DNA of 20,969 nt from Candidatus Micrarchaeaceae archaeon (GCA_027310795.1 DAIDAD010000001.1:1-20969), one strand, 5' to 3'; counted from the stretch's first letter, positions 1-7,327 are shown. The notes: a model not told the origin generated them from the letters alone. A program made the numbers and translations.

Positions 1-16
1 CAGGCATCTGAATAGA

Positions 17-658
17 ATGGCTTCATCAAGATATATGCATGTCGAGAAGAAGGTCAGCAAATACGTCGCAAAGCCGACATTCGGCAGGCATACTCTCGAG
101 AGCAGCGTCTCTCTGATCACGGTGCTGAGGGAAAAGATTAATGCAGGAAACAGCGCATACGAGATACGAAGGGCAGTGAAGAGCGGCAAGATAAAGGTCA
201 ACGGCAAGGCTGTGACCAACGAACGCTATGCGATAGGTCTTGAAGACATCATAGAGATCGTCCCTGAAGCCGCTTCATACAGGATAGGCGTCGACAAAAA
301 AGGTGGAATAGACATCAAGAAGACGGACAACATGAAGCAGACCCTCAAGATAGTCGGAAAGTACGTATACAAGAAGGGCAGGGTCATGATAAGACTGCAT
401 GACGGCACTGTAATCGATGCGATAAAGGGCGCCGACGTAAATGACTCGGTGCAGCTCGACAACAGGAAGGTCGAGAAGGTGATAAAGTTCGAGAAAGGAG
501 CAAGTTGCAGGATAATAAGCGGCGTACACTCTTCAGAAAGCGGCAAGATAACCGGCATAAAGAAAGGGACGTCGAACAGGGAGCCGGTAGTGGAGATAGA
601 AAGCGGAGGCAACAGGATAGAGACGGTGCTGAGGAACATAATTGTCACAGGCGTTTGA
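17..658 (+). CDS. rps4e: 30S ribosomal protein S4e
   Basis: Small-subunit ribosomal protein eS4, present in archaea and eukaryotes. The N-terminal part (about residues 20-40) matches the family pattern of a basic stretch followed by HTLESSVSLITVLREK. An S4-type RNA-binding segment follows at about residues 40-85 (AVKSGKIKVNGKAV), then the central eS4 domain, and a KOW-like stretch near the C terminus (SGKITGIKKG). At 213 residues it is shorter than the 235-245 I expect for archaeal eS4; the usual basic GPRKHLKR-type opening is reduced. The ATG at 17 lies two bases after a TAG that could end the preceding gene. It leads the ribosomal operon in this window, and the L5 start follows its TGA after one base. 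Identity is firm from sequence and from gene order. Confidence 0.95.
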   Translation: MASSRYMHVEKKVSKYVAKPTFGRHTLESSVSLITVLREKINAGNSAYEIRRAVKSGKIKVNGKAVTNERYAIGLEDIIEIVPEAASYRIGVDKKGGIDIKKTDNMKQTLKIVGKYVYKKGRVMIRLHDGTVIDAIKGADVNDSVQLDNRKVEKVIKFEKGASCRIISGVHSSESGKITGIKKGTSNREPVVEIESGGNRIETVLRNIIVTGV

Positions 659-659
659 T

Positions 660-1181
660 ATGGAAAAAGAAAATCCCATGAGGGACATATACCTTGAGAA
701 GGTAGTGATAAACATAGGAATAGGGGATAATGACAACATGTTCCAGAACGCACGCATGCTGCTTGAGAAGATAACTGGCAAGAAGCCCATAGCTACAGTT
801 TCGAAGAGGAGAAGGCCGGAATTAGGGATAAGGAAGGGGCAGACGATAGGGGCGATGGTGACGCTGAGGAACAACGATGCAAGGGAGATGCTGAAGAAGG
901 CGATAGAGGCGAAGGAATCTGTGCTCAAGGAATCATGCATATCAAACAATTCATTAAGCTTCGGAATAGAAGAATACATTTACCTGCAAGGAGTGAAGTA
1001 CGACCCTGCCATAGGCATGCTTGGAATGAACGTGAATGCCGCTTTTGCAAGGAAAGGTAGGCGCGTAGAGCTGAAGAGGATACGTTCTTCAAAGGTCGCA
1101 AAGAGCCACCAGAGGATAAGCAAAGAGGAGATAATAGCATTTGTGGAAAGCAACTTCAAAGCGAAGATCGGCGGCGAGTAA
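660..1181 (+). CDS. rpl5: 50S ribosomal protein L5
   Basis: Large-subunit protein uL5, which binds 5S rRNA and contacts the small subunit. It is 173 residues from the ATG at 660. The opening reads ENPMRDIYLEKVVINIGIG, the standard archaeal uL5 start, followed by LLEKITGKKP, the loop RRPELGIRKGQTIGAMVTLR and the C-terminal helix. The frame also contains a TTG at 642, inside S4e, and another ATG at 678. I chose 660 because it sits one base after the S4e stop, the same TGA-T-ATG arrangement seen at L32e, and because it keeps the family's NPMR start. Translational coupling to S4e is likely. S14 follows after 16 bases. Confidence 0.95.
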   Translation: MEKENPMRDIYLEKVVINIGIGDNDNMFQNARMLLEKITGKKPIATVSKRRRPELGIRKGQTIGAMVTLRNNDAREMLKKAIEAKESVLKESCISNNSLSFGIEEYIYLQGVKYDPAIGMLGMNVNAAFARKGRRVELKRIRSSKVAKSHQRISKEEIIAFVESNFKAKIGGE

Positions 1182-1182
1182 T

Positions 1183-1188
1183 GGTGAT
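1183..1188 (+). promoter_or_regulatory. Shine-Dalgarno site for S14
   Basis: GGTGAT, complementary to the 3' end of archaeal 16S rRNA, lies just after the L5 stop and nine bases before the ATG at 1198. It fixes the S14 start and marks one of the few operon joints that are not overlapping. Confidence 0.75.
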
Positions 1189-1197
1189 GTTATAAAA

Positions 1198-1347
1198 ATG
1201 AGTTTCGAGCTTAGGCAGAAGGGCAGGGCAAAGAGGAAGTGCAGGATATGCGGCACAGCCCGAGGGCTCATACGCTCCTACGACCTGTACATATGCAGGA
1301 GGTGCTTCAGGGAAGTGGGAAGGGAGATAGGCTTTGAGAAGTATTAG
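1198..1347 (+). CDS. rps14: 30S ribosomal protein S14, zinc-binding form
   Basis: Small-subunit protein uS14 of the archaeal zinc-ribbon type, which sits in the head of the 30S subunit. It has 49 residues with four cysteines, C15-x2-C18 and C33-x2-C36, around the RGLIRSYDLY core. The frame is open back to 1141, inside L5, but ATG 1198 gives the normal family length. It is preceded by a strong Shine-Dalgarno sequence, GGTGAT at 1183-1188, nine bases upstream. The gene lies between L5 and S8 in the usual archaeal order. Confidence 0.95.
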   Translation: MSFELRQKGRAKRKCRICGTARGLIRSYDLYICRRCFREVGREIGFEKY

Positions 1348-1359
1348 AAAGTGGTATTC

Positions 1360-1743
1360 ATGGTAGACGTATTTGCAGACGCTATAAACAAGATAAAGGT
1401 TTACGAGAACAGCGGATTCGATGAGTGCATGGTCAATTCAACGAAGCTCATAAGGGCGGTTCTGCAGAAGATGAAGGAGAACAATTACATCAGCAGCTTC
1501 GAAGAGGTCAGGGAAGAGAAATTCCCGAAGATAAGGATAAAGCTCTCGAAGAAGATAAACGACATAGGCGTGATAAAGCCGAGGTATGCGATAAGGCTAG
1601 AACAGTTCCAGAAATACGAGACAAGATACATACCGAGCAAGGACTTCGGGCTTCTTATACTCTCGACGCCGAAGGGCATAATGACGAACAGGGAGGCGAA
1701 GCAGAGCAGGATAGGAGGAAGACTTCTTGCATACATATATTGA
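1360..1743 (+). CDS. rps8: 30S ribosomal protein S8
   Basis: Small-subunit protein uS8, a primary binder of 16S rRNA in the platform. It is 127 residues from ATG 1360. The N-terminal domain DVFADAINKIK and the segment NSTKLIRAVLQKMKENNYI match the family. The C-terminal half carries IKPRYAI, the FGLLILSTPKGIMT strand pair and the terminal GGRLLAYIY, a clear uS8 signature. A GTG at 1351 would add three residues (MVF). I prefer ATG 1360, preceded by GTGG at 1351-1354. The stop at 1741-1743 is one base before a possible L6 start. Confidence 0.95.
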   Translation: MVDVFADAINKIKVYENSGFDECMVNSTKLIRAVLQKMKENNYISSFEEVREEKFPKIRIKLSKKINDIGVIKPRYAIRLEQFQKYETRYIPSKDFGLLILSTPKGIMTNREAKQSRIGGRLLAYIY

Positions 1744-1744
1744 A

Positions 1745-2278
1745 ATGATGTTCATGGAAAAATTAGATATACCAAGCGGCACGCAGGTAAGCGTTGAAAA
1801 TGGCATGGTGATGATAAAGGGCAAGCTTGGGAGCGCAGGTAAGAAGTACAATCAGAAATTCGCAAAGGTGAAGGTAGAGGGCAGCGTTCTCACTGTAGAA
1901 GGCTCGTCTGTGAAGGAGATAAAGAAGAGGGCAGGCACAGCGGAGAAGGCCCTTGCCAGCGTCCTTGGAGAGGCGATGGTCTCTGTGAACAGCGGCATTG
2001 TGGTGAAGATGAAGATCGTATACGCGCATTTTCCGATGTCCGTAGAAGTCAAGGGAAAGGAGATAAGCATAAAGAACATCTTCGGCGAGAAAATCGCTAG
2101 AAAGGCAGGCATAGTCGGCGACACGAAGGTGGAGATAAAGGGGCAGGAAGTCACTGTCAATGGCATAGACAGGTATGATGTCGGCCAGACGGTCGCAAAC
2201 ATAAGGCAGGCATGCGGTGCAAGAGGCAACGACACGCGCGTGTTCCAGGACGGGATATATGTGATAGAAGAGGAATGA
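1745..2278 (+). CDS. rpl6: 50S ribosomal protein L6
   Basis: Large-subunit protein uL6, near the GTPase-associated region. It contains the two repeated uL6 domains. The first opens with LDIPSGTQVSVENGMVMIKG, and the second with HFPMSVEVKGKEISIKNIFG. The family's VEIKGQEVTVNGIDRYDVGQ stretch follows, then a C-terminal tail ending DGIYVIEEE. Possible ATGs are 1745, 1748 and 1754; the first, one base after the S8 stop, gives 177 residues. The shortest still keeps the whole fold, so the exact start is uncertain by three residues. L32e begins one base after its stop. Confidence 0.94.
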   Translation: MMFMEKLDIPSGTQVSVENGMVMIKGKLGSAGKKYNQKFAKVKVEGSVLTVEGSSVKEIKKRAGTAEKALASVLGEAMVSVNSGIVVKMKIVYAHFPMSVEVKGKEISIKNIFGEKIARKAGIVGDTKVEIKGQEVTVNGIDRYDVGQTVANIRQACGARGNDTRVFQDGIYVIEEE

Positions 2279-2279
2279 T

Positions 2280-2651
2280 ATGGCAGGCAATAATGTTAAG
2301 AAAAGGAAGGTCCCGAGGTTCAGGAGGCCTAATTTAGGCGCAAAGGGCAGGTCAAGGGTAAAGGATACTTGGAGGACGCAGCGCGGGAACGACAACAAGA
2401 TGCGGGCAAAGAAGAAGAACGTAGGCGTGATGCCGATGATAGGGTACAAGAACAATGATTCTGTGAGGTTCACAAGAAAGGACGGAACGCTCGAATTCGT
2501 AATACACAACGAGACTGAACTGATAGGGATTGCAGGAAAGGCAGGAATAACGGCGAAGTTCGCGCACGACCTCTCAAGAAGGAAGCGCGCTGCGCTTCAG
2601 ACGGTTGCAGACAGCAAAGGGATAAGGATAGCAAACGGGTCAAGAGCATGA
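2280..2651 (+). CDS. rpl32e: 50S ribosomal protein L32e
   Basis: Large-subunit protein eL32, found in archaea and eukaryotes. It is 123 residues and highly basic. It shows the family run KVPRFRRPN, then the segment WRTQRGNDNKMRAKKK, the motif PMIGYKNNDSVR, and a C-terminal part with FVIHNETEL and RRKRAALQ near GIRIANGS. The start is one base after the L6 stop, and the stop overlaps the L19e start in an ATGA arrangement, indicating coupled translation. Order between L6 and L19e is as in other archaea. Confidence 0.93.
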   Translation: MAGNNVKKRKVPRFRRPNLGAKGRSRVKDTWRTQRGNDNKMRAKKKNVGVMPMIGYKNNDSVRFTRKDGTLEFVIHNETELIGIAGKAGITAKFAHDLSRRKRAALQTVADSKGIRIANGSRA

Positions 2652-3145
2652 GCATAAAATTCGCAAAAAGGGCTGCAGGGCAGATACTCGGCAGGGGCAC
2701 CACTGCGATACGCATTAAGAAGGAATCATTTACTGACGTCAGCAACGCGCTGACAAAAGAGGACATAAGGAAGTTCATAGCGAGCGGCGCAATATACGCT
2801 TTGAATGAGAAGCACAACCTCAGCATGCGCTCGAAGAAGCTCAAGAAGCTCAGGTCTGAAGGAAGGCGCAGGGGCGTTGGAAGAAGGAGAGGGACAAGGA
2901 AGGCGCGTGCCGGCAGGAAATGGGAGAAGAAGGTGAGATCGCAGCGCGTATTACTAAACGAAGTGAGGAAGCTCGGAGTCATAGACAGCAAGAATTACAA
3001 CATGTTCTACATGCATGTGAAAGGAAATGCCTATGCGACAAAGGCGACTCTGCTATCGCACATGAAGGAGGCAGGGATAAAGCTGGGAGACGAGGACATA
3101 AAGAAGATAAATGAGGCGATTGCACTCAGGTACAGGCGAAGCTGA
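2648..3145 (+). CDS. rpl19e: 50S ribosomal protein L19e
   Basis: Large-subunit protein eL19, which reaches across to the small subunit. It is 165 residues. The N-terminal globular part begins MSIKFAKRAAGQILGRG and continues with KKESFTDVSNALTKEDIRKFI. A very basic hinge follows at about residues 60-95 (SMRSKKLKKLRSEGRRRGVG and a run of Arg and Lys). The C-terminal helical part contains VRKLGVIDSKNYNMFYMHVKG. The gene overlaps L32e by four bases and L18 by one base (TGATG). All family landmarks are present. Confidence 0.95.
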   Translation: MSIKFAKRAAGQILGRGTTAIRIKKESFTDVSNALTKEDIRKFIASGAIYALNEKHNLSMRSKKLKKLRSEGRRRGVGRRRGTRKARAGRKWEKKVRSQRVLLNEVRKLGVIDSKNYNMFYMHVKGNAYATKATLLSHMKEAGIKLGDEDIKKINEAIALRYRRS

Positions 3146-3723
3146 TGAAAAAGATTATAAAGAACGTAAAGTTCAGGAGGAGAAGGGAAGCCGCTACTAA
3201 CTACAAGAAGAGGTTCGGGATTGTTAAGAGCGGCATATCGAGGATAGTCTTCAGGAAGAGCAGCAGCAGGATAACAGGCCAGGCAATTTCATATTCAGAG
3301 ATAGGGGACGTCGTCGCGGCGCAGGCCGATTCAAAGGAACTGGTGAAAATGAAGTGGCCGAGCAGAAGCAACAGGGCCACGGCTTATCTCACAGGCTTCC
3401 TGTTGGGGAGAAAACTCTCTGGAAAAGGCGGGAAAGAAGAGTACATACTGGACATAGGGCTGAATTCACCTATCAAGAACTCGCTTCCGTTCGTGTTCGC
3501 AAAGGGCTGCAAGGACGCAGGGGTAAACATACGGGGCAGTTTTGAGGTTGGAGAAGGAATATATAATTATTCTAACACAGAGTATGCGTCCCAGCTTAAG
3601 AAGAAGGACCAGAAGCTGTACGAAAAGCAGTATGGCAGATACCTTAAGGACGGGCTTTCTCCTGAATCGCTTAATGCGCTCTTCAACGAGACTAAGAAGG
3701 CATTGATGAATGCAAAGGTGTGA
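3145..3723 (+). CDS. rpl18: 50S ribosomal protein L18
   Basis: Large-subunit protein uL18, which binds 5S rRNA together with L5. It is 192 residues, the long archaeal/eukaryotic form. The opening FRRRREAATNYKKRFGIVKS and then RIVFRKSSSRITGQAI match the family. The AYLTGFLLGRKL helix and YILDIGLNSPIKNS strand follow, and the extension contains GSFEVGEGIYNYSN. The start overlaps the L19e stop. The last codon region overlaps a GTG that can start S5. Confidence 0.95.
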   Translation: MKKIIKNVKFRRRREAATNYKKRFGIVKSGISRIVFRKSSSRITGQAISYSEIGDVVAAQADSKELVKMKWPSRSNRATAYLTGFLLGRKLSGKGGKEEYILDIGLNSPIKNSLPFVFAKGCKDAGVNIRGSFEVGEGIYNYSNTEYASQLKKKDQKLYEKQYGRYLKDGLSPESLNALFNETKKALMNAKV

Positions 3724-4388
3724 TATTGGAAAGGAAGAATTTCAGGAGAGATTATAGAGAAGAGGCGCCTGCGCCGCCATGGGTCCCAAAGACGAAGATA
3801 GGGCTGATGGTGAAGAACGGGGAGATAAAAAGCATAGAAGAAATATTCAATATGGGCAGGGGCATACGCGAAGTGGAGATAGTCGATGCGCTGCTGCCTG
3901 ATATCAAGGACAACGTGCTTGAGATTGCATCTGTGCAGCGAATGACAAAGAACAACAGAAGGCAGAAGTACAGAGTGACAGCGATCGTTGGAGACGGGCA
4001 CGGGCATGTGGGCGTCGGAGTTGGCAAGGATCCTGAAGTCAGGCCTGCGATAGAATCAGCGATAAAGGATGCTAAGAAGCATATAATATCGGTGAAGCTG
4101 GGCTGCGGCTCATGGGAGTGCAACTGCGGCACTGAGCATTCGCTTCCCCTGATAATGAAGGGCAAGTGCGGCAGCTCCGAAGTCATACTCAAGCCTGCGC
4201 CGAGAGGAGTAGGCGTGATAGCGAGCAAGACCGTGAGGGTGGTGCTCGAGCTTGCAGGGGTCAAGGACATGTGGACCTTTTCAAGAGGGAGGACGAGGGA
4301 CAAGTACAACCTTGCACTCGCCGCTTTTTACGCCCTCAGGGATCTCTCTGCGATAAAGAATTCGGAAGCAATCAGTGTAAAGAACTGA
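3720..4388 (+). CDS. rps5: 30S ribosomal protein S5
   Basis: Small-subunit protein uS5, important for decoding fidelity and 30S assembly. It is 222 residues. The archaeal N-terminal part contains PPWVPKTKIGLMVKNGEI. The double-stranded RNA-binding S5 domain has NNRRQKYRVTAIVGDGHGHV followed by GVGVGKDPEVRPAIESAIKD. The C-terminal domain carries LKPAPRGVGVIASKTVRVVL and DMWTFSRGRT. Two starts are possible: GTG at 3720, overlapping the L18 stop by four bases (GTGA), or TTG at 3726, two bases after that stop. TTG is used elsewhere in this window, so the choice is open. It is the last gene of the run; L30, L15 and SecY, which often follow, are absent here. Confidence 0.95.
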   Translation: MILERKNFRRDYREEAPAPPWVPKTKIGLMVKNGEIKSIEEIFNMGRGIREVEIVDALLPDIKDNVLEIASVQRMTKNNRRQKYRVTAIVGDGHGHVGVGVGKDPEVRPAIESAIKDAKKHIISVKLGCGSWECNCGTEHSLPLIMKGKCGSSEVILKPAPRGVGVIASKTVRVVLELAGVKDMWTFSRGRTRDKYNLALAAFYALRDLSAIKNSEAISVKN

Positions 4389-4398
4389 AAAGCCCTTC

Positions 4399-5088
4399 TT
4401 AATTCCTTACAACGCTTCCGTTGTGGCTTCTGCCGTCAAGTGCCTTCTCTAGCTCCTTTGTATCGTCGTTCACAAAGCATATCTCTATGTTAGATCTTTT
4501 TGCTATCTTTGCAGCGAAGAAGTCCAGTATGAAGTTCGAGCCTGCAGACCTGTCATCGCACTTGTTCGCAATGTCGACGAGCTGCTGGTGGTTAAGATTC
4601 TTCATCCTCTTCGCGCCCCTATCCCGTATCGGCCTGTCATACACGTAGCTCTCGCTGCTTATGTTTATCATCTTTCTGCAGCCTGTCAGTTCGCATGCGA
4701 GCATCGCTACCGAATCAGTGGTTATCCCGGGGATAAGACCGCCGAGGACAACTATGTCGCTCGACGCTATCCCTGATTTCAGCTCCTCTATCGTGGTTAC
4801 TATGTTCGGATACACGTTGAATTCGGAAAGGAGGTCCTGCAGTATCAGTGCGTTCACCCTTGTGAACGCTATTCCTATCTGGTCTAGCAGCGAATTGTTG
4901 TTTATTATGCTCCTTGTGGAGCTTATGTAGAGCCTGCTTGAATATCCGCCGCCGACTACAAGTATGAATTTTGTACCTTTTATCTTCTTCCCTATTAATG
5001 AGGAGAGCCTCTTTGCATATTCTACGTTTATCCCGCTCTCCCTTGACAGTATGCTGCCTCCTATCGACAGGCAAGCGATCTTCTTCAT
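4399..5088 (-). CDS. pyrH: Uridylate (UMP) kinase, archaeal type
   Basis: Phosphorylates UMP to UDP with ATP in pyrimidine nucleotide synthesis; a cytosolic amino acid kinase-fold protein. It is 229 residues, the normal archaeal length. Visible motifs are the N-terminal SIGGSIL phosphate loop (about 8-14), VVGGGYSSR (about 44-52), the LDQIGIAFTRVNALILQDL helix region, and VLGGLIPGITTDSVA (about 114-128), which forms part of the substrate site. ATG 5088 lies four bases after the stop of the upstream small gene, so the two are probably co-transcribed with S8e. Its end faces the S5 end, only ten bases away. Confidence 0.93.
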   Translation of the reverse strand: MKKIACLSIGGSILSRESGINVEYAKRLSSLIGKKIKGTKFILVVGGGYSSRLYISSTRSIINNNSLLDQIGIAFTRVNALILQDLLSEFNVYPNIVTTIEELKSGIASSDIVVLGGLIPGITTDSVAMLACELTGCRKMINISSESYVYDRPIRDRGAKRMKNLNHQQLVDIANKCDDRSAGSNFILDFFAAKIAKRSNIEICFVNDDTKELEKALDGRSHNGSVVRN

Positions 5089-5092
5089 AGAA

Positions 5093-5422
5093 TCAACCGA
5101 AAAGGAACCCGAGGCCCTGCTCGCTCTCCGTCCTTTCCCCTTCGACTATCTGTATTACTGTCGCTTCGGTCTTCTGGTCCGCCCTTTCAACTCCGTCTAT
5201 GCTCTTCTTCAGCTTCTCTTCGCCCTTCTCAAGGAATTCCTCGTTAGCTGAAAGGTAGAGGTATGACTTGCCGCGCTCAAGGTTTATCGATATGCCGTCC
5301 TTTATCCTGTAATCCTGCCTTGCAAATATTATGTTTGCATCCTTGTCGTCCTTCAGCTTCATCAGAGCGTCTTCGCCGAGGCTCTTGTCTAGGTATGGAT
5401 CGTATTCAAGGAGCTTCTTCAC
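5093..5422 (-). CDS. Small conserved-looking protein of unknown function
   Basis: I do not recognise this protein. From the GTG at 5422 it has 109 residues, soluble, with a charged helix at the start, two beta-like stretches (ANIIFARQDYRI and KSYLYLSAN), a Lys/Glu-rich helix and a C-terminal tail ending GLGFLFG. It sits between S8e and UMP kinase on the same strand, four bases from the kinase start, so it is probably part of that operon. The frame stays open upstream: before the GTG it encodes PARVYVFDSSTTEK, which looks like a proper first beta strand and turn. No ATG, GTG or TTG lies between the S8e stop and 5422. An ATA at 5467, five bases after GGTG (5473-5476), would give 124 residues. 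The true start is therefore unsettled. Confidence 0.7.
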   Translation of the reverse strand: MKKLLEYDPYLDKSLGEDALMKLKDDKDANIIFARQDYRIKDGISINLERGKSYLYLSANEEFLEKGEEKLKKSIDGVERADQKTEATVIQIVEGERTESEQGLGFLFG

Positions 5423-5475
5423 CTTTTCCGTGGTTGAAGAATCGAAGACATAGACTCTTGCTGGTATGATAGCAC

Positions 5476-5871
5476 CTATTCCACTTTCCTTGCGTTGATA
5501 TGCCCTTCTCTGCCTGGCCTGTTTATCACAAGCGCCTTGCCCTCTTCCGTGTCTATTATGCTGCCCTTCGTTATTATGTTCAGTCTGGCAAAGTTCCTGT
5601 TGTCCTTTGACTCCGCTATCGATTTTATCTTGACTTTCTTGTACTTGCCTTTCACAAGGAGGTTTGCATATGCTGCATACTGCAGTCTGCTTTTCTGGTT
5701 GCCGCCTCTTGACCGCGTGTGCTTTATCTTGTCCTTTTCGCCTAGCTTAGTTGCGGTGAAGTATCCGCCCATCTCATGCCTTTTCTTGTCATGGTTCTTC
5801 AGCTTCTTCTTTCCGCTGCCGTTAAGCTTCCTCTTTGACTTTCCATGGAACTGGGATCCGAATTGGCTCAT
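5476..5871 (-). CDS. rps8e: 30S ribosomal protein S8e
   Basis: Small-subunit protein eS8, archaeal short form of 131 residues. Family landmarks are the basic N-terminal part with HEMGGYFTATKLGE, the sequence KIKHTRSRGGNQKSRLQYAA (about 47-66), and the C-terminal barrel with NFARLNIITKGSIIDTEEGK then RPGREGHINARKVE. Archaeal eS8 usually starts with a WQGRS-like segment; here the opening MSQFGSQFHGKSKRKLNGSG is equivalent. It is first in a three-gene minus-strand operon with the small unknown gene and pyrH, away from the main ribosomal cluster. Its promoter must lie in 5872-5955, shared with a divergent gene. Confidence 0.95.
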   Translation of the reverse strand: MSQFGSQFHGKSKRKLNGSGKKKLKNHDKKRHEMGGYFTATKLGEKDKIKHTRSRGGNQKSRLQYAAYANLLVKGKYKKVKIKSIAESKDNRNFARLNIITKGSIIDTEEGKALVINRPGREGHINARKVE

Positions 5872-5955
5872 ATTAACACTTATGATTAACGCTCTGTATA
5901 ATCGCCTATACTATGCCTAGAAAACATTTTAAATTGTTGTATGCAGTTCAATTGT
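5872..5955. promoter_or_regulatory. Divergent promoter region between rps8e and the Cgi121-like gene
   Basis: A+T-rich spacer between two divergent genes. On the plus strand TTTTAAAT at 5927-5934 resembles an archaeal TATA box and lies about 26 bases upstream of ATG 5956, so that transcript may begin at the start codon. On the minus strand the best candidates for S8e are weaker (for example the A+T stretch around 5895-5915). No other repeat or operator is evident. Confidence 0.5.
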
Positions 5956-6372
5956 ATGATGAAACAGCCTTATGTTCCAGTGTGGAACGTGCACGCATAT
6001 GTATGCTTTTCGGACAATGATTCCAAAACCCTTCTTGAGGCAGCAGCCGCTGCATCGAAAAGCAGCAACATCGTACTTGTTCTGAAATATGATAAGGAAA
6101 TCGGGAAGAAACTCGGCTCCGCATACCTGAACGCGATGCTGAGGTTCAATGACAAGATAAACAAGTACAGGAAAAAGAGCCTTGAGATGCTGATGTTCAT
6201 ATATTCAGACAAAGAAATTGGAAGGAATGCCGGCAGTATAATAATTGACAGAAAGGAATTCGTCCTGTTTTCTGACAGCAAGGATGCGCTTGATGCGTTT
6301 GCCAAAAAAAACCAGATAAAAAAACTCAAGGAGATAAAGGTGCTGCCTGGTTTTATGCCAAAAATAACATGA
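5956..6372 (+). CDS. Probable Cgi121-like KEOPS complex subunit
   Basis: 138 residues from ATG 5956. The protein has a beta-strand segment NIVLVLKYDKEIG, a helix KKLGSAYLNAMLRFND, then KSLEMLMFIYSDKEIGRNAG and a strand KEFVLFSD followed by a helix. This order and spacing resemble archaeal Cgi121, where the helix with a conserved Asn/Ala is followed by a MEILxxxSGxRQI motif; here the motif is degenerate (YSDKEI). Cgi121 is a KEOPS subunit that helps recruit tRNA for t6A modification. The frame also has an ATG at 5941, but a TATA-like box at 5927-5934 places the transcript start near 5956, favouring the later ATG. No other KEOPS genes are in the window. The family call is inference from pattern, not firm. 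Confidence 0.5.
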   Translation: MMKQPYVPVWNVHAYVCFSDNDSKTLLEAAAAASKSSNIVLVLKYDKEIGKKLGSAYLNAMLRFNDKINKYRKKSLEMLMFIYSDKEIGRNAGSIIIDRKEFVLFSDSKDALDAFAKKNQIKKLKEIKVLPGFMPKIT

Positions 6373-6387
6373 GTGCAGGAACAGATG

Positions 6388-7320
6388 TCATGCCAGTATC
6401 ACTGTCATGGCGTAACCCAATGCCAAGGAAAGCGCGGCAAGCAGGAACCATGACCTGATTATTGCGAGAACTGTCTTCTTTTCTATCAGATGCGTCCTGT
6501 AACCTGCTGTTGAGCCGAATATGCTTGAGACATACGTCTGAGCATTGGACAAGGGTATGCTTAACAGCGTTGCAGCCTCTACGAACGCTGTTGACACTAC
6601 CTGTGAAACCAATGAATTCAGGTATCTCATCGCCACTATCCCTGTGCCCATCATTTGCAGCTCCCTTCTGCTGAGCGCAACGCTGCCTATGATTATCGCA
6701 AGTATCATCAGCAACTGCACGTATGCTGTGCCTGTTTGATGAGGCACAAGCGCATAGATGAAACCTATTGTGTTTGCGCCGAGTGTGAATGCGGTGAGGA
6801 AAGAGAATATGATCAGCAGCAGCTTCAGCGTGCGTATCGTGCCCCATATGTTCCTTTTGTTCAGCAGCCTGTACGAATATCTCATCGTGGCAAAGCTGAG
6901 GGCTGCTGCAAACGCAGACGCGGCTATCCATGCGGCTATCATCAGCATTATGAAGCCAGTATCGGGGCTGGAGCGCAGTGCTATGTCAAGCCCGAATATC
7001 GCCATAGACATCGTTATCGATAGCGACTGCGGCACCTTTGCGTAGTGCGCAAGCATGAAAACAACAAGCGCTGTCAGGAGCACTATTGAAGAAAGAAGGT
7101 AGCTGTTAACCGGCATTATGCTGCTAAGCCCTATCTTCAGAAGGTCTCCTTCTACAAACAGGCCTGCGGCATACCCTATGATCGCCATCGCTATCCCTTT
7201 CTTCCTGCTCATTATGTTGCTGGATATTAGAGAACCTGTGCACACAGGGAGGTTGTTGCCAGAGACAAGCGCTGCAACAAGGAATGCGAGTATGTAGAGC
7301 ACATAGAGCAGGTATTGCAA
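6388..7320 (-). CDS. PiT-family inorganic phosphate permease
   Basis: Integral membrane protein, 310 residues, probably eight to ten transmembrane helices. PiT transporters import phosphate (often metal-phosphate) with protons or sodium. The two half-repeats each carry the diagnostic motif in degenerate archaeal form: SGNNLPVCTGSLISS (about 20-34) and FTLGANTIGF (about 178-187). It is shorter than many PiT proteins, which run nearer 330-400 residues or more, so loops are trimmed. The start is a TTG at 7320, seven bases after the TAG of the upstream DUF47 gene, with TGGTTAA between. Pairing with a DUF47/PhoU-like gene is a known arrangement and supports the call. Confidence 0.88.
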   Translation of the reverse strand: MQYLLYVLYILAFLVAALVSGNNLPVCTGSLISSNIMSRKKGIAMAIIGYAAGLFVEGDLLKIGLSSIMPVNSYLLSSIVLLTALVVFMLAHYAKVPQSLSITMSMAIFGLDIALRSSPDTGFIMLMIAAWIAASAFAAALSFATMRYSYRLLNKRNIWGTIRTLKLLLIIFSFLTAFTLGANTIGFIYALVPHQTGTAYVQLLMILAIIIGSVALSRRELQMMGTGIVAMRYLNSLVSQVVSTAFVEAATLLSIPLSNAQTYVSSIFGSTAGYRTHLIEKKTVLAIIRSWFLLAALSLALGYAMTVILA

Positions 7321-7327
7321 TTAACCA

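Noticed and set aside
1..15. Possible last codons of an upstream gene (L24 is expected before S4e), ending in TAG at 13-15.
   Set aside because: Only four codons are visible, too few to identify; gene order alone is not enough for a feature.
1763..2509. A 248-codon open frame on the minus strand.
   Set aside because: It lies antisense to L6 and L32e, has no recognisable domain, and its composition is that expected from the complement of AAG/AGG/ATA-rich genes.
3752..4309. A 185-codon minus-strand frame.
   Set aside because: Antisense to the conserved S5 gene, with no supporting start signal or domain.
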